DNA of 64,000 nt from Comamonadaceae bacterium (lineage in GTDB: Bacteria; Pseudomonadota; Gammaproteobacteria; Burkholderiales; Burkholderiaceae_C). Below the pieces are notes generated by a model, which was not told the origin of the DNA, searched no databases, and worked only from the letters and a program-made list of their open reading frames with translations. Below, one piece after another: positions 8,456 through 17,078 of the stretch (position 1 is its first letter; every line of letters starts with the position of its first letter). The DNA is taken from positions 18,706 through 82,705 of the forward strand of contig JAIXOM010000007.1 in assembly GCA_027486755.1 (NCBI GenBank). The letters are read 5' to 3'. The position numbers and the translations under genes were made by a program.

Positions 8456-9466
8456 CTAAAACATCAGCTCGCAACCCGTTTTGGCCAGCAGCGCGTCCAA
8501 GGCGCATCGAGCCTGAGCATCCATGGCATTCCTGGCATTGCGCAAGGTTTCAAGGCATTTGACTTGATACGGAAACACCGGTTGCGCCCAAGGCGTGCCA
8601 TCAATCGTTGTGACAAATTCCTTGTGACCCATGGCAGCCGCTGTTGCATTGGCCACAAGGAAGGGCGCATAGACCCGGCCAATTTCGCTGAGCAATTCAC
8701 CCAGATGATCCGTGATGTCGGCATGCGCCATCCACTGGTCTGCACTGTGTCCCGACAGATCGTCGGTTCGATCCAACCAGGCGCGCAAGCGCGGCGCGGT
8801 ACGCTCTAAAAAACGAGCTGAGGTAGGCTCGACCAAACCCAATTGAGTCAATTGACCAAAGATGGCGAAGTCAGCCGACGCGGGCCTTGAGCCCAGCACA
8901 AAGCCCTGTCGCTCGATGATGCGATCCATGATGCCCACCAGACGCTGAAAACTGGCTTCGATGACAGCTGCGGTGGTATCACTGGAGCCCACCACGAACA
9001 AGCGTGATATCTGCCGCTTTGCAAAAGCATCACTGACTTGCTGCGCCGTTTGAGCATCGAGCTGAGGGTTTTGCCAGAAAGTCAGCAAGGGACCCGCGTG
9101 CGCAGCGTCCTCTGAGTGGTACCAACGGTAGTGGAACATCGCCTTGGTCAACCATTCGTCGGCAAAGTCTTCTATGAGCCGATCCAGAAAGCACAGCAAT
9201 GGATCATCGGGAACCACCGAACGGCCCGAATAATCGGCTTCGAGGCGGCGGATGATCGGCGTGGAGTCAACAAGGGCTTCTAGACCCTTCGCGCTAGGAA
9301 AGTAGAAGGTCGGTAGGAGCTTGACCTTGGGCTCGGGGTATCCGGCAGGCGGCTCAAACAGCGAGCCCCACAATACGCGGTGCGGGATGCGCCGGTAGCG
9401 CAAAAGAGCCAGCATTTTTCGTGTGTAGGGAGAGCCTGGCAGGCCCAGCAATTCGATGTCTTGCAT
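8456..9466 (-). CDS. Glutathione S-transferase family protein
   Basis: A 336-residue protein with a thioredoxin-like GST N-terminal domain (LLGLPGSPYTRKMLALLRYRRIPHRVL; the PTF-like turn is LPTFYFP, and DSTPIIRRLEAD contacts glutathione in the family). A longer than usual helical C-terminal domain follows. Typical GSTs are about 200-230 residues, so this belongs to an extended subgroup. It converges on the CoA-transferase gene and is transcribed alone. No specific substrate can be assigned. Confidence 0.85.
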   Translation of the reverse strand: MQDIELLGLPGSPYTRKMLALLRYRRIPHRVLWGSLFEPPAGYPEPKVKLLPTFYFPSAKGLEALVDSTPIIRRLEADYSGRSVVPDDPLLCFLDRLIEDFADEWLTKAMFHYRWYHSEDAAHAGPLLTFWQNPQLDAQTAQQVSDAFAKRQISRLFVVGSSDTTAAVIEASFQRLVGIMDRIIERQGFVLGSRPASADFAIFGQLTQLGLVEPTSARFLERTAPRLRAWLDRTDDLSGHSADQWMAHADITDHLGELLSEIGRVYAPFLVANATAAAMGHKEFVTTIDGTPWAQPVFPYQVKCLETLRNARNAMDAQARCALDALLAKTGCELMF

Positions 9467-9536
9467 CCCGTTCTTCCCTATCGCCCTAAGGCGACACAGC
9501 TGGCGTTTAGTGAAAGACGAGTTTAGATGAATGGGT

Positions 9537-9657
9537 CAGCGCGGTCGCCACTGGCCGCTTCAGGGAAGACCTTTTTTATCGGCTCAACGTGCTGCCCTTG
9601 CATCTGCCGCCCCTGCGCGAGCGCTTGGCGGACATCCCCGCGCTTGCGCGGCATTTT
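9537..9657 (+). repeat. 121-bp direct repeat, copy B (orphan fragment of activator gene)
   Basis: This matches 387-507 in the same orientation with one mismatch (C at 9579, A at 429). Here it is an isolated gene fragment with no flanking activator sequence, ending abruptly where the isolated CRISPR-like repeat region begins. With copy A it brackets the whole 9.15-kb catabolic block. Confidence 0.93.
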
Positions 9658-9667
9658 GCATTCGTGG

Positions 9668-9695
9668 GGTCTATCCCCGCATGCACGGGGGAGCC
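9668..9695 (+). CRISPR. Isolated type I-E-like CRISPR repeat (relic)
   Basis: A 28-base sequence with the look of a type I-E repeat: GGTCTATCCCCGCATGC, then ACGGGGGAGCC. A short dyad has arms CCCCG (9675-9679) and CGGGG (9686-9690). Its six-frame translations include [18 protein letters not shown] and LSPHARG, peptides that I recognise as common mistranslations of type I-E repeats. No second copy is nearby, so it is a single relic or a recombination scar rather than an array. Confidence 0.6.
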
Positions 9696-9919
9696 AGCAC
9701 GGGATACAAGCGGCTCATGCCCCGCGCCTGGCTCGGCAACTGTCTGCGCTGAACGCGGCTACGAGGCCAGAAGACATGAACCGACCAGGATGGGACTGGC
9801 ACGCCCTCAAGGGCGGCCTGTCCGGCCACTGGTCAATCAGCGTGAACGGCAACTGGCGTCTGACTTTTGCGTTTGAAAACGGCGATGCCATCCTGGTGGA
9901 CTACCAGGATTTCCACTGA
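9692..9919 (+). pseudogene. higB: 5'-truncated HigB/RelE-type toxin gene
   Basis: About 75 codons encode the C-terminal four-fifths of a HigB-type mRNA-interferase toxin: [35 protein letters not shown], and [31 protein letters not shown]. Full HigB proteins have roughly 92 residues; the first helix-strand part is missing and is replaced by the CRISPR-like repeat and the 121-bp fragment. An in-frame ATG at 9527 would give a 130-residue chimera of unrelated sequence and HigB. The toxin is probably inactive, although the retained part carries the conserved C-terminal residues. Confidence 0.7.
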
Positions 9920-9926
9920 GGTGACC

Positions 9927-10247
9927 ATGAGTTCAATGTTCAACCCCCCACACCCCGGCCTCACTTTGAGGGACGACATCCTGCCTGCCTTGAATCTGCA
10001 GGTTGGCGAAGCCGCTGCCCAGTTGGGCGTGGACCGCACCACCTTGTCTAAGGTGCTCAATGGACGGGCGGCGATCAGCCCTTCAATGGCACTGCGCATT
10101 GAGCGTTGGCTTGGGCGCGACCATGGCGGAGCCGCTGAAGTGTGGCTAGCTCAGCAGGCCGCCTACGATCTCTGGCAGGCGCGGGCTGCGGCGAAGGCCA
10201 GCAAGACCCTTTGGGGCATCAAGGCACTGAGGCTTCAAACGGCGTGA
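9927..10247 (+). CDS. higA: HigA-family antitoxin
   Basis: A 106-residue HTH_XRE antitoxin of the HigA type. It starts at ATG 9927, eight bases after the higB stop. The helix-turn-helix is at about residues 25-60 (VGEAAAQLGVDRTTLSKVLNGRAAISPSMALRIERWL), and the ending WLAQQAAYDLWQAR is typical of the family. It appears intact while its toxin partner is truncated, so it is either an orphan antitoxin or regulator, or a decaying remnant. Confidence 0.9.
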   Translation: MSSMFNPPHPGLTLRDDILPALNLQVGEAAAQLGVDRTTLSKVLNGRAAISPSMALRIERWLGRDHGGAAEVWLAQQAAYDLWQARAAAKASKTLWGIKALRLQTA

Positions 10248-10380
10248 AGATAGCGTACGACCCAGCCGATGCAACGGGGATTCGAACCCTTGCTCGTCAA
10301 GTATCCAACTCAGTGATTCGAAGCACTTGCTCTCTTGCCTCAGCGTATCTACAATGTAGACACATAAGGAGTCTTCAGCC

Positions 10381-10623
10381 ATGGAAACCGTCATTCGAAA
10401 ATGGGGTAACAGTCCCGCCCTGCGTGTGCCCACAGCAGTTCTGAAAGAAGCTGGGTATCAACTGGAGCAAAAGGTGGATCTTGTGGTCTCGCGCGGCCGG
10501 ATCATCATCCAACCATCAAAGAGAATTGAATACGACCTTGATGCGCTGGTGAACGGCATCCATGCCGGCAATACCCATGATGAAGCTAGCTTCGGGCGAC
10601 CCGTTGGGAACGAGGCACTTTGA
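10381..10623 (+). CDS. MazE/PemI-like antitoxin (AbrB fold)
   Basis: An 80-residue swapped-hairpin AbrB/MazE-type protein that neutralises the following toxin and binds the operon promoter. The N-terminal sequence METVIRKWGNSPALRVPTAV is the MazE DNA-binding hairpin. The acidic C-terminal half is expected to wrap around the toxin. A ribosome binding site (AAGGAG) precedes the ATG. The stop overlaps the toxin start by one base (TGATG). Confidence 0.92.
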   Translation: METVIRKWGNSPALRVPTAVLKEAGYQLEQKVDLVVSRGRIIIQPSKRIEYDLDALVNGIHAGNTHDEASFGRPVGNEAL

Positions 10624-10967
10624 TGCCACGCCGTGCGTATGTGCCCGATGCCAGCGACGTCGTGTGGCTGGAATTCGATCCGCAGGCGGGGCATGAACAG
10701 GCGGGGCGCCGTCCTGCCTTAGTCATTAGTCCAGCCAACTACAACGGCAAGACAGGCTTGATGGTCTGTTGCCCAATGTCCACCAAGATCAAGGGGCACC
10801 CATTCGAAGTGCTCGCCCAGGTCGACGGCATGGATTGCGTGATCCTGTCGGACCAAATCAAGTCTCTCGATTGGAAAATCCGCCGCGCGAAAAAGAAGGC
10901 CACCGTCGGCGCTGATGTCATGCTGCATGTCAGGGCCAAGATGAGGGCGCTTTTGCAAATTCCATGA
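10623..10967 (+). CDS. MazF/PemK-type mRNA interferase toxin
   Basis: A 114-residue MazF/PemK toxin, a ribosome-independent endoribonuclease. The N-terminal VWLEFDPQAGHEQAGRRPALVISP contains the family GHEQAGRRPALV motif. VILSDQIKSLDWKIR matches the conserved QIKSLD region. I chose the ATG at 10623, which overlaps the antitoxin stop; a TTG lies one codon upstream. With the preceding gene it forms a complete toxin-antitoxin pair. Confidence 0.93.
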   Translation: MPRRAYVPDASDVVWLEFDPQAGHEQAGRRPALVISPANYNGKTGLMVCCPMSTKIKGHPFEVLAQVDGMDCVILSDQIKSLDWKIRRAKKKATVGADVMLHVRAKMRALLQIP

Positions 10968-11035
10968 TGGAAAGTTGCGCGCAAGAACGACAGACTGTCG
11001 CGATCGTTTGCCAATGGGTCAGCCAGGGCGCAAGC

Positions 11036-11060
11036 AAAAAGCCCCGCGTGGTGCGGGGCC
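11036..11060 (-). terminator. Rho-independent terminator downstream of tRNA-Ser
   Basis: Read on the minus strand, a GC-rich hairpin with stem GCCCCGC and GCGGGGC is followed by five T residues. It sits downstream of the minus-strand tRNA-Ser and fits a terminator for it. Confidence 0.75.
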
Positions 11061-11105
11061 TGAGGCTGCCTCAAGGCCTGTTGAGCAGGTTTGAGGTCTT
11101 TGTAC

Positions 11106-11198
11106 TGGCGGAAACGGAGGGATTCGAACCCTCGATGAGGCTCTACACCCCATACTCCCTTAGCAGGGGAGCACCTTCGGCCACTCGGTCACGTTTCC
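11106..11198 (-). tRNA. tRNA-Ser (anticodon GCU)
   Basis: The reverse complement folds as a tRNA with a long variable arm. The acceptor stem is GGAAACG with CGTTTCC, the anticodon loop is CTGCTAA within stem CCC/GGG, and the T-arm is GAGGGTTCGAATCCCTC. A G discriminator is followed by an encoded CCA. The anticodon GCU and the type II variable arm identify tRNA-Ser for AGC/AGU codons. Confidence 0.96.
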
Positions 11199-11255
11199 AG
11201 GTTCGCAAATTATGGCACGACTTCAGGCCTGTCCTGCAAGCCGGGCCAGGACCCC

Positions 11256-12524
11256 TCAGGCTTGGGTCTGATCGAGGTCGAAGGCCTTGTGCAGGGCGCG
11301 CACGGCCAGTTCCATGTATTTCTCGTCGATCACCACCGAGGTCTTGATTTCGCTGGTGGAGATCATCTGGATGTTAATGCCCTCCTCGCTCAGGGCGCGG
11401 AACATCTTGCTGGCCACGCCCACATGGCTGCGCATGCCGATGCCGACGATGGAGACCTTGCAGATTTTGGCGTCGCCGATGACCTGCTTGGCGCCGAGCT
11501 TGGGGGCGATCTGGCTCTTGAGCAGGTCGCTGGCGCGGGCAAAGTCGTTGCGGTGAACGGTGAAGCTGAAGTCGGTCTTGCCCTCGTTGCTCACGTTCTG
11601 GATGATCATGTCCACTTCAATGTTGGCCTGCGCCACCGCGCCCAGGATCTGGTAGGCAATGCCAGGGGTGTCGGGCACGCCAAGCAGGGAGATCTTGGCC
11701 TCGTCACGGTTGAAGGCGATGCCCGAGACAACAGCTTGTTCCATGTTTTCGTCTTCCTCAAAACTGATCAGGGTGCCCGACTGGGCCTCTTCGTTGATGT
11801 CGATGTCCCAGGCGGTAAAGCTCGAAAGCACCCGCAGCGGTACTTTGTACTTGCCGGCAAATTCGACCGAGCGGATCTGCAGCACCTTGGAGCCCATCGA
11901 GGCCATTTCGAGCATTTCCTCGAAGCTCACGGTTTTCAGGCGCCTGGCCTCGGGCACCACCCGCGGGTCGGTGGTGTAGACCCCATCGACGTCGGTGTAG
12001 ATCAGGCATTCCTTGGCCTTCATGGCGGCAGCTACGGCCACCGCCGAGGTGTCTGAGCCGCCACGGCCTAGGGTGGTGATGTTGCCGTCATCGTCCACGC
12101 CCTGAAAGCCGGTGATGATGACCACCTTGCCCTGGGCCAGCTCGGCGCGCACACGGGCATCGTCAATCGATGCAATGCGGGCCTTGGTGTAGGACGCGTC
12201 GGTCTTGATCGCCACCTGCCAGCCGGCATAGCTGACCGAGGCCATGCCTTCGCCCTGCAGCGCAATGGCCAGTAGGGCCGAAGAGGCCTGCTCGCCGGTG
12301 GCGGCCAGTTGGTCGAGCTCGCGCTGGTAGGCGGTATCTGATTTGGCCGGCGCGAGCTCCTTGGCCAGGGCCAGCAGGCGGTTGGTCTCACCACTCATGG
12401 CGCTGGGCACCACCACCATCTGGTGGCCGGCTCTGGCCCACTTGGCCACGCGCTTGGCCACATTGCGGATGCGCTCGGTCGAGCCCATCGAGGTGCCGCC
12501 GTATTTATGAACGATCAAAGCCAT
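11256..12524 (-). CDS. lysC: Aspartate kinase
   Basis: A 422-residue aspartokinase that phosphorylates L-aspartate in the first step of lysine, threonine and methionine synthesis. I chose the ATG at 12524 because the conserved N-terminus is MALIVHKYGGTSMGSTERI. The kinase domain (KYGGTSMG, FQGVDDDGNITTLGRGGSDTSAVA) is followed by two ACT domains, where lysine or threonine feedback usually acts (ISLLGVPDTPGIAYQILG, then VSIVGIGMRSHVGVASKMFRAL). The length matches single-function beta-proteobacterial LysC. Confidence 0.97.
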   Translation of the reverse strand: MALIVHKYGGTSMGSTERIRNVAKRVAKWARAGHQMVVVPSAMSGETNRLLALAKELAPAKSDTAYQRELDQLAATGEQASSALLAIALQGEGMASVSYAGWQVAIKTDASYTKARIASIDDARVRAELAQGKVVIITGFQGVDDDGNITTLGRGGSDTSAVAVAAAMKAKECLIYTDVDGVYTTDPRVVPEARRLKTVSFEEMLEMASMGSKVLQIRSVEFAGKYKVPLRVLSSFTAWDIDINEEAQSGTLISFEEDENMEQAVVSGIAFNRDEAKISLLGVPDTPGIAYQILGAVAQANIEVDMIIQNVSNEGKTDFSFTVHRNDFARASDLLKSQIAPKLGAKQVIGDAKICKVSIVGIGMRSHVGVASKMFRALSEEGINIQMISTSEIKTSVVIDEKYMELAVRALHKAFDLDQTQA

Positions 12525-12616
12525 GGGAAGTGATTTAGGGGCAGACCCAGAACCCATCGCAAGGTGAGCAAAGCCTGCCAACAACAAAACTTGAGATTAT
12601 AAAAGGGCTGGGCCGC

Positions 12617-12722
12617 ATCGCTGCGGGGGCGCAGCTCCCACCCCTGTCCTCAAGCCTCGGTCAATTCTTGTTCGACTGCTCTTGTTCGACTGCTCTTGTG
12701 GGAGCGCCGCCCTCGGCGCGAT
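12617..12722. repeat. Pair of REP-like palindromic elements with a short tandem repeat
   Basis: Between lysC and tilS, 12617-12642 carries, on the minus strand, a 26-base element of the form TGGGAGCTGCGCC...GCAGCGAT. Bases 12697-12722 carry a plus-strand relative (TGTGGGAGCGCCGCCC, ending CGCGAT). Between them the 14-mer GTTCGACTGCTCTT is repeated in tandem (12670-12697). Related elements occur at 20699-20724 and 20752-20777, so this is a dispersed intergenic family like the REP sequences of other proteobacteria. Confidence 0.6.
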
Positions 12723-12738
12723 ACGGCCGTCCTTGCGC

Positions 12739-13758
12739 TCAGCCTTCGGTGTAGACCAACTGCCCACCTTGCCGCGTCACCCGCCCTGCGGCCACTTTGA
12801 GCTCGATGCGGTGGCCACGGGTGGTGCAGGCGGCCACCTGGGCCAGCAGTTCGTCGAGCTGAGCCGCGCTGGGTCTGGCGCCATGCGTACTGGCCAGCCA
12901 GTGGCGCAGCAGGTTGGCCTGGCGCGCTGCTGACAGGCTTTGCAGGGTCTGCAGGCGCGGTGGGCAGCCCGTCTGCTCGAGATCCTGGGCTGCCACCTCC
13001 TCGAGCAGCTGCTGAGCCTGCGCGGCATGGCGGGCGCTGCGGGCCAGGGTCTGGCGGTAGTGGGGCAGCACCTCGGCCAGGGCCGGCATGAGGCGTTCGC
13101 GCAGCAGGTTGCGGCTGTAGCGCAGGTCCTTGTTGCTCGGGTCATCGACAAAACCCAAGCCCTGGCTGATCAGCCACCGGCGCAAGGCAGCACCGGGCAG
13201 CGCGAGCAAGGGGCGGCCAAAGTGCATGCCGTGTCGCTCAAAGCGCTCGGGCATGGCCGCCAGGCCGGGCAGGCCGGCGCCGCGGCCCAGGGCCAGCATC
13301 ACGGTTTCAGCTTGGTCGTCGGCATGCTGGCCCAGCAGCACGAGCCCGCAGCCCTGGGCTTGGGCCGCCTCGGCCAGCGCCCGGTAGCGGGCCCGGCGGG
13401 CGGCGTCCTCCGGGCTCTGGCCAGTCTCGGGCCAGGCCTGTACCCGCAGCAGTTGCAGCGGAATCGACAAGCTGGCGCATACCTGCTCGCACTGAAGGGC
13501 GAAGTCGTCGGCGGCCGCTTGCAAGCCGTGGTGCACATGCAGCGCCACGATCTGGCCCGGCCACAGCGCCGCTGCCGCCTGGAGCAAGGCGGTGGAATCG
13601 GCGCCGCCGCTGTAGGCCAGCGCCCAGGGCCGGGGCGGGTGCGGGTGGTGCTGCGCGAAAGCCGCCAGCGCAGCAATAGCAGGGTTGGCTTGCGCCTGCA
13701 AAAAAGCCGGCGCAGCGGCCGGCTCCAGGGGCTGAGGCGCCGCCGGCTCAGCGGGCAT
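12739..13758 (-). CDS. tilS: tRNA(Ile)-lysidine synthetase
   Basis: A protein of about 339 residues that converts C34 of tRNA-Ile(CAU) to lysidine. The N-terminal PP-loop ATPase motif is [14 protein letters not shown], and family segments [32 protein letters not shown] and [23 protein letters not shown] follow. I prefer the ATG at 13758, which overlaps accA by 11 bases; an ATG at 13785 is also possible. It probably shares a transcript with accA, an arrangement I recall from other beta-proteobacteria. Confidence 0.95.
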   Translation of the reverse strand: MPAEPAAPQPLEPAAAPAFLQAQANPAIAALAAFAQHHPHPPRPWALAYSGGADSTALLQAAAALWPGQIVALHVHHGLQAAADDFALQCEQVCASLSIPLQLLRVQAWPETGQSPEDAARRARYRALAEAAQAQGCGLVLLGQHADDQAETVMLALGRGAGLPGLAAMPERFERHGMHFGRPLLALPGAALRRWLISQGLGFVDDPSNKDLRYSRNLLRERLMPALAEVLPHYRQTLARSARHAAQAQQLLEEVAAQDLEQTGCPPRLQTLQSLSAARQANLLRHWLASTHGARPSAAQLDELLAQVAACTTRGHRIELKVAAGRVTRQGGQLVYTEG

Positions 13759-14725
13759 CGGCCTTGGTGTCGGTGTAGCGGCCATAGCTTTGCAGCCGTT
13801 CGTAGCGGCGTTCCAGCAGTTCCTTGACCTTGAGGTCGCTGATCTGCCGCAGAGCCTCACCGAGCGCACGCTTAAGAAAGGCTGCCATTTGCTTGGCATC
13901 GCGGTGGGCGCCACCGACGGGCTCGTTGACGATCTTGTCGATCAGCCCCAAGGCCTTGAGGCGGTGCGCGGTGATGCCCAGGGCTTCTGCCGCGGTCTGC
14001 GCCTGGTCCGAGGTCTTCCAGAGGATGGAGGCACAGCCTTCGGGGCTGATCACCGAGTACACCGAGTACTGCAACATGATGAGCTGGTCGGCCACCGAAA
14101 TGGCCAGCGCACCGCCAGAGCCGCCCTCGCCGATGATGGTGGTGATGATGGGCACCTCCAATTGGGCCATCTCAAAGATGTTTCGACCTATGGCCTCGGA
14201 CTGGCCACGCTCTTCGGCGTCGATGCCGGGGTAGGCGCCAGGGGTGTCCACAAAGGTGAAGACGGGCAGATTGAATTTTTCTGCCAGCTTCATCAGGCGC
14301 AGGGCCTTGCGGTAGCCCTCGGGCTTGGTCATGCCAAAGTTGCGCAAGGCACGCTCCTTGGTGTCGCGCCCTTTTTGCTGGCCCAGCACCATGCAGGCCG
14401 AACCATTGAAGCGGGCCAGGCCACCGACGATGCTCAGGTCGTCGGCAAAGTGGCGGTCGCCATGCAATTCAACGAAGTCGGTGAAGATGTCGTTGATGTA
14501 ATCCAGGGTGTAAGGCCGCTCGGCGTGGCGGGCGATCTTGGTGATCTGCCAGGGCGAGAGGTCGCTGTAAATATCGCGGGTGAGCTGCAAGCTCTTTTTG
14601 GACAGCTGGTCGATCTCGGCGGAAATATCGACCGCCGATTCAGTTTGGACGTAGCGCAGCTCTTCGATCTTTTCCTCGAGGTCGGCAATTGGTTGCTCGA
14701 AATCGAGAAAGGTCTTCTTGGCCAT
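13748..14725 (-). CDS. accA: Acetyl-CoA carboxylase carboxyltransferase subunit alpha
   Basis: A 325-residue AccA, the alpha subunit of the carboxyltransferase that makes malonyl-CoA for fatty acid synthesis. The N-terminus [25 protein letters not shown] and the core segments [25 protein letters not shown] and [13 protein letters not shown] are diagnostic. A ribosome binding site (AGGAGG on the minus strand) precedes the ATG. The gene is in line with the upstream AlkA-type gene and downstream tilS. Confidence 0.97.
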   Translation of the reverse strand: MAKKTFLDFEQPIADLEEKIEELRYVQTESAVDISAEIDQLSKKSLQLTRDIYSDLSPWQITKIARHAERPYTLDYINDIFTDFVELHGDRHFADDLSIVGGLARFNGSACMVLGQQKGRDTKERALRNFGMTKPEGYRKALRLMKLAEKFNLPVFTFVDTPGAYPGIDAEERGQSEAIGRNIFEMAQLEVPIITTIIGEGGSGGALAISVADQLIMLQYSVYSVISPEGCASILWKTSDQAQTAAEALGITAHRLKALGLIDKIVNEPVGGAHRDAKQMAAFLKRALGEALRQISDLKVKELLERRYERLQSYGRYTDTKADAR

Positions 14726-14788
14726 GTTCTGTTCCTCCTTGAACGGGCTACCCAGCCCGGCACAGCGCTGCCTGCGCCCTGCCGACCC

Positions 14789-15472
14789 TCAATATTCCAC
14801 CGGCAGCGGATCGAGCGAGCGCCAAATATACCAAGTTGCCACGGTGCAATAAGGCGCCCAGGCCAGGGCCACCTCCCGCGCCTCGCTGCGGCTGACCGAT
14901 TCGCCCGAAAAATAACTTTGGCTGATGCCGTTGATCAGGCCCACATCGTCGAGGGGCAGCACATTGGGCCGCATCAGGTGGAAGATGAGAAACATCTCGG
15001 CGGTCCAGCGACCTATGCCCCGTATGGCCACCAACTCGGCAATGATCTCGTCATCGCTCATGGTCCCCCAGCCCTTGACGTGCACCGCGCCGGAGTCAAA
15101 GTGCAAGGCCAGATCGACCAGGTACTCGACCTTGCGGGCCGACAGACCGGCCGAGCGCATGTCGTCCACCTTGAGCTTGAGCACATTGCGCGGCGTCACC
15201 TGCCGGGGCAATCCTGCAAAGCGCTCCCACACACTTTGCGCCGCCTTGACCGAGATTTGCTGGCCCACGATGCTGCGCGCCAGCGTGATGAAGGCATCAC
15301 CGCGCGACTGCAGGCAGGCCTGACCAAATTGGGGAATCAGCCGCTTCATCACCCGGTCTTTTTTGATCAGATGGGCGCAGGCCTCCTGCCAGTAGCCGGG
15401 CACGGTGGTGGCGCCCTCGGCCGCTTCGGTGAGCTCGGTCTTGGCCGGGCCTGTCTTGGCCAGGGTCTTCAT
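14789..15472 (-). CDS. AlkA-type DNA-3-methyladenine glycosylase II
   Basis: A 227-residue HhH-GPD base-excision repair glycosylase that removes alkylated purines. The helix-hairpin-helix and catalytic region is [32 protein letters not shown], where the Asp of DDVG is the expected catalytic residue. [19 protein letters not shown] is also family-typical. The start overlaps the cysS stop by four bases (ATGA), so the two are co-transcribed. Confidence 0.93.
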   Translation of the reverse strand: MKTLAKTGPAKTELTEAAEGATTVPGYWQEACAHLIKKDRVMKRLIPQFGQACLQSRGDAFITLARSIVGQQISVKAAQSVWERFAGLPRQVTPRNVLKLKVDDMRSAGLSARKVEYLVDLALHFDSGAVHVKGWGTMSDDEIIAELVAIRGIGRWTAEMFLIFHLMRPNVLPLDDVGLINGISQSYFSGESVSRSEAREVALAWAPYCTVATWYIWRSLDPLPVEY

Positions 15473-16842
15473 GCCTGCACTTCCCAGGTGGTGCCAGTCG
15501 GTGAGTCCTTGAGCACGATGCCGCGCGCCAGCAGTTCTTGGCGGATGCGGTCGGCCTCGCCGAAATTGCGCGCGGCCTTGGCGGCGCTGCGCTGGGCCAC
15601 CAAAGCGTCGATCTCGTCGCCTGCCACCTGCGCGCCGGCCTGCAAAAAGGCGGCTGGATCATCTTGCAGCAGACCCAGGATGGCGCCCAGGGCGCGCAGC
15701 AGGCCCGCCAGTTGCGGCGACTTGCTGCGGTTGACCTCGCCAGCCAGCTCGAACAAGACCGCGACCGCCTCGGGCGTGCCGAAGTCCTCGTCCATTGCCG
15801 CCTTGAAGCGGGCTGCAAAAGGATCGCGCCAATCCAACGCCACCGGCGCGGGCTTGACCAGATCAAGCGCGGTATAGAGCCGCTTGAGCCCACCGCGCGC
15901 ATCGTCCAGGTGGACGTCGCTGTAGTTGAGCGGGCTGCGGTAGTGGGTGCGCGCAATGAAAAACCGCAGCGTCTGCGGGTCATAGCGCTGGAGCACATCG
16001 CGGATGGTGAAGAAGTTGCCCAGGGACTTGGACATCTTCTCGTTGTCGATGTTGACAAAGCCGTTGTGCATCCAGATCTTGGCCAGCGGCACGCCATAGG
16101 CGCCCTCGCTTTGCGCGATCTCGTTTTCGTGGTGCGGAAAGGTCAAGTCGGCACCGCCACCATGAATATCGAAGGTCTGACCCAGCAGGGCGCAGGCCAT
16201 GGCCGAGCATTCGATGTGCCAGCCCGGCCGGCCGGCTCCGTAGTCACTAGCCCACTGGGCATCGGCCGGCTCCTCGGGCTTGGCCGATTTCCAGAGCACG
16301 AAGTCCAGCGGATCTTCCTTGCCGTCGGCCACCGCCACCCGTTCGCCGGCGTGCAGTTCGTCGAGCGACTTGCCCGAGAGCTTGCCGTAGCCTGCAAAGC
16401 GCCGCACCGCGTAGTTCACGTCGCCGCCAGCGCGGTAGGCCAGGCCCTTGACCTCCAGTGTGCGCACGAGGTCCAGCATCTGCGGCACATAGTCGGTGGC
16501 ACGCGGATCGTGCGTGGGCCGAGCGATGCCCAAGTCGTCGAAGTCACGGTACATCTCGGCGATCATGCGGTCGGTCAGGCCGCGCACGGTCTCACCGTTT
16601 TCGACCGCCCGGCGGATGATCTTGTCATCGATGTCGGTGATGTTGCGCACGAAGGTCACGCGCAGACCCGATGTCTCAAGCCAGCGCCGTGCCACATCGA
16701 AGGCTACGCTGGAGCGAGCGTGGCCCACATGGCACAGGTCATAGACCGTCATGCCGCAGACATACATGCGCACATGGCCGGGCTGCAGCGGTGAAAATTC
16801 TTCCACGGCACGCGATAGCGTGTTGTAGATGCGTAAGCTCAT
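15469..16842 (-). CDS. cysS: Cysteinyl-tRNA synthetase
   Basis: A 457-residue class I synthetase that charges tRNA-Cys. The ATP-binding signature is [16 protein letters not shown] and the KMSKS loop is [18 protein letters not shown]. The zinc-binding segment [34 protein letters not shown] is present. The length matches bacterial CysS. It starts 236 bases from the divergent TPR gene. Confidence 0.97.
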   Translation of the reverse strand: MSLRIYNTLSRAVEEFSPLQPGHVRMYVCGMTVYDLCHVGHARSSVAFDVARRWLETSGLRVTFVRNITDIDDKIIRRAVENGETVRGLTDRMIAEMYRDFDDLGIARPTHDPRATDYVPQMLDLVRTLEVKGLAYRAGGDVNYAVRRFAGYGKLSGKSLDELHAGERVAVADGKEDPLDFVLWKSAKPEEPADAQWASDYGAGRPGWHIECSAMACALLGQTFDIHGGGADLTFPHHENEIAQSEGAYGVPLAKIWMHNGFVNIDNEKMSKSLGNFFTIRDVLQRYDPQTLRFFIARTHYRSPLNYSDVHLDDARGGLKRLYTALDLVKPAPVALDWRDPFAARFKAAMDEDFGTPEAVAVLFELAGEVNRSKSPQLAGLLRALGAILGLLQDDPAAFLQAGAQVAGDEIDALVAQRSAAKAARNFGEADRIRQELLARGIVLKDSPTGTTWEVQA

Positions 16843-17078
16843 GAGGAAGGTCGGCTAATCGGTAGGAAGGCGCGCTGTCGTGACTCTGGCCGGAGTAACA
16901 GATGGACTGCCCAGGCATGACATGCGCCACGCGAGCCGAGCAGGGGACCAACTATACCCCTGCGCTACACTTTCGGCTCGCGCCCCGCGGGCTGTGGTCG
17001 CCCTTTCTGCAGCGCCCGCTGCGGCAGGCATGAACTCCGGTCCCACCCCGCTCTACTTTTTTTGCCCACACACCGGCT

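Noticed and set aside
10273..10320. A tRNA T-arm-like sequence (GGGTTCGAATCCCC on the minus strand) upstream of the MazE-like gene
   Set aside because: No matching acceptor, D or anticodon stems could be folded around it, and the T-stem pairs poorly. It is at best a short tRNA fragment.
13790..15877. A 695-codon plus-strand open frame opposite accA and cysS
   Set aside because: It is a shadow of well-supported minus-strand genes in high-GC DNA, with no recognisable domain.
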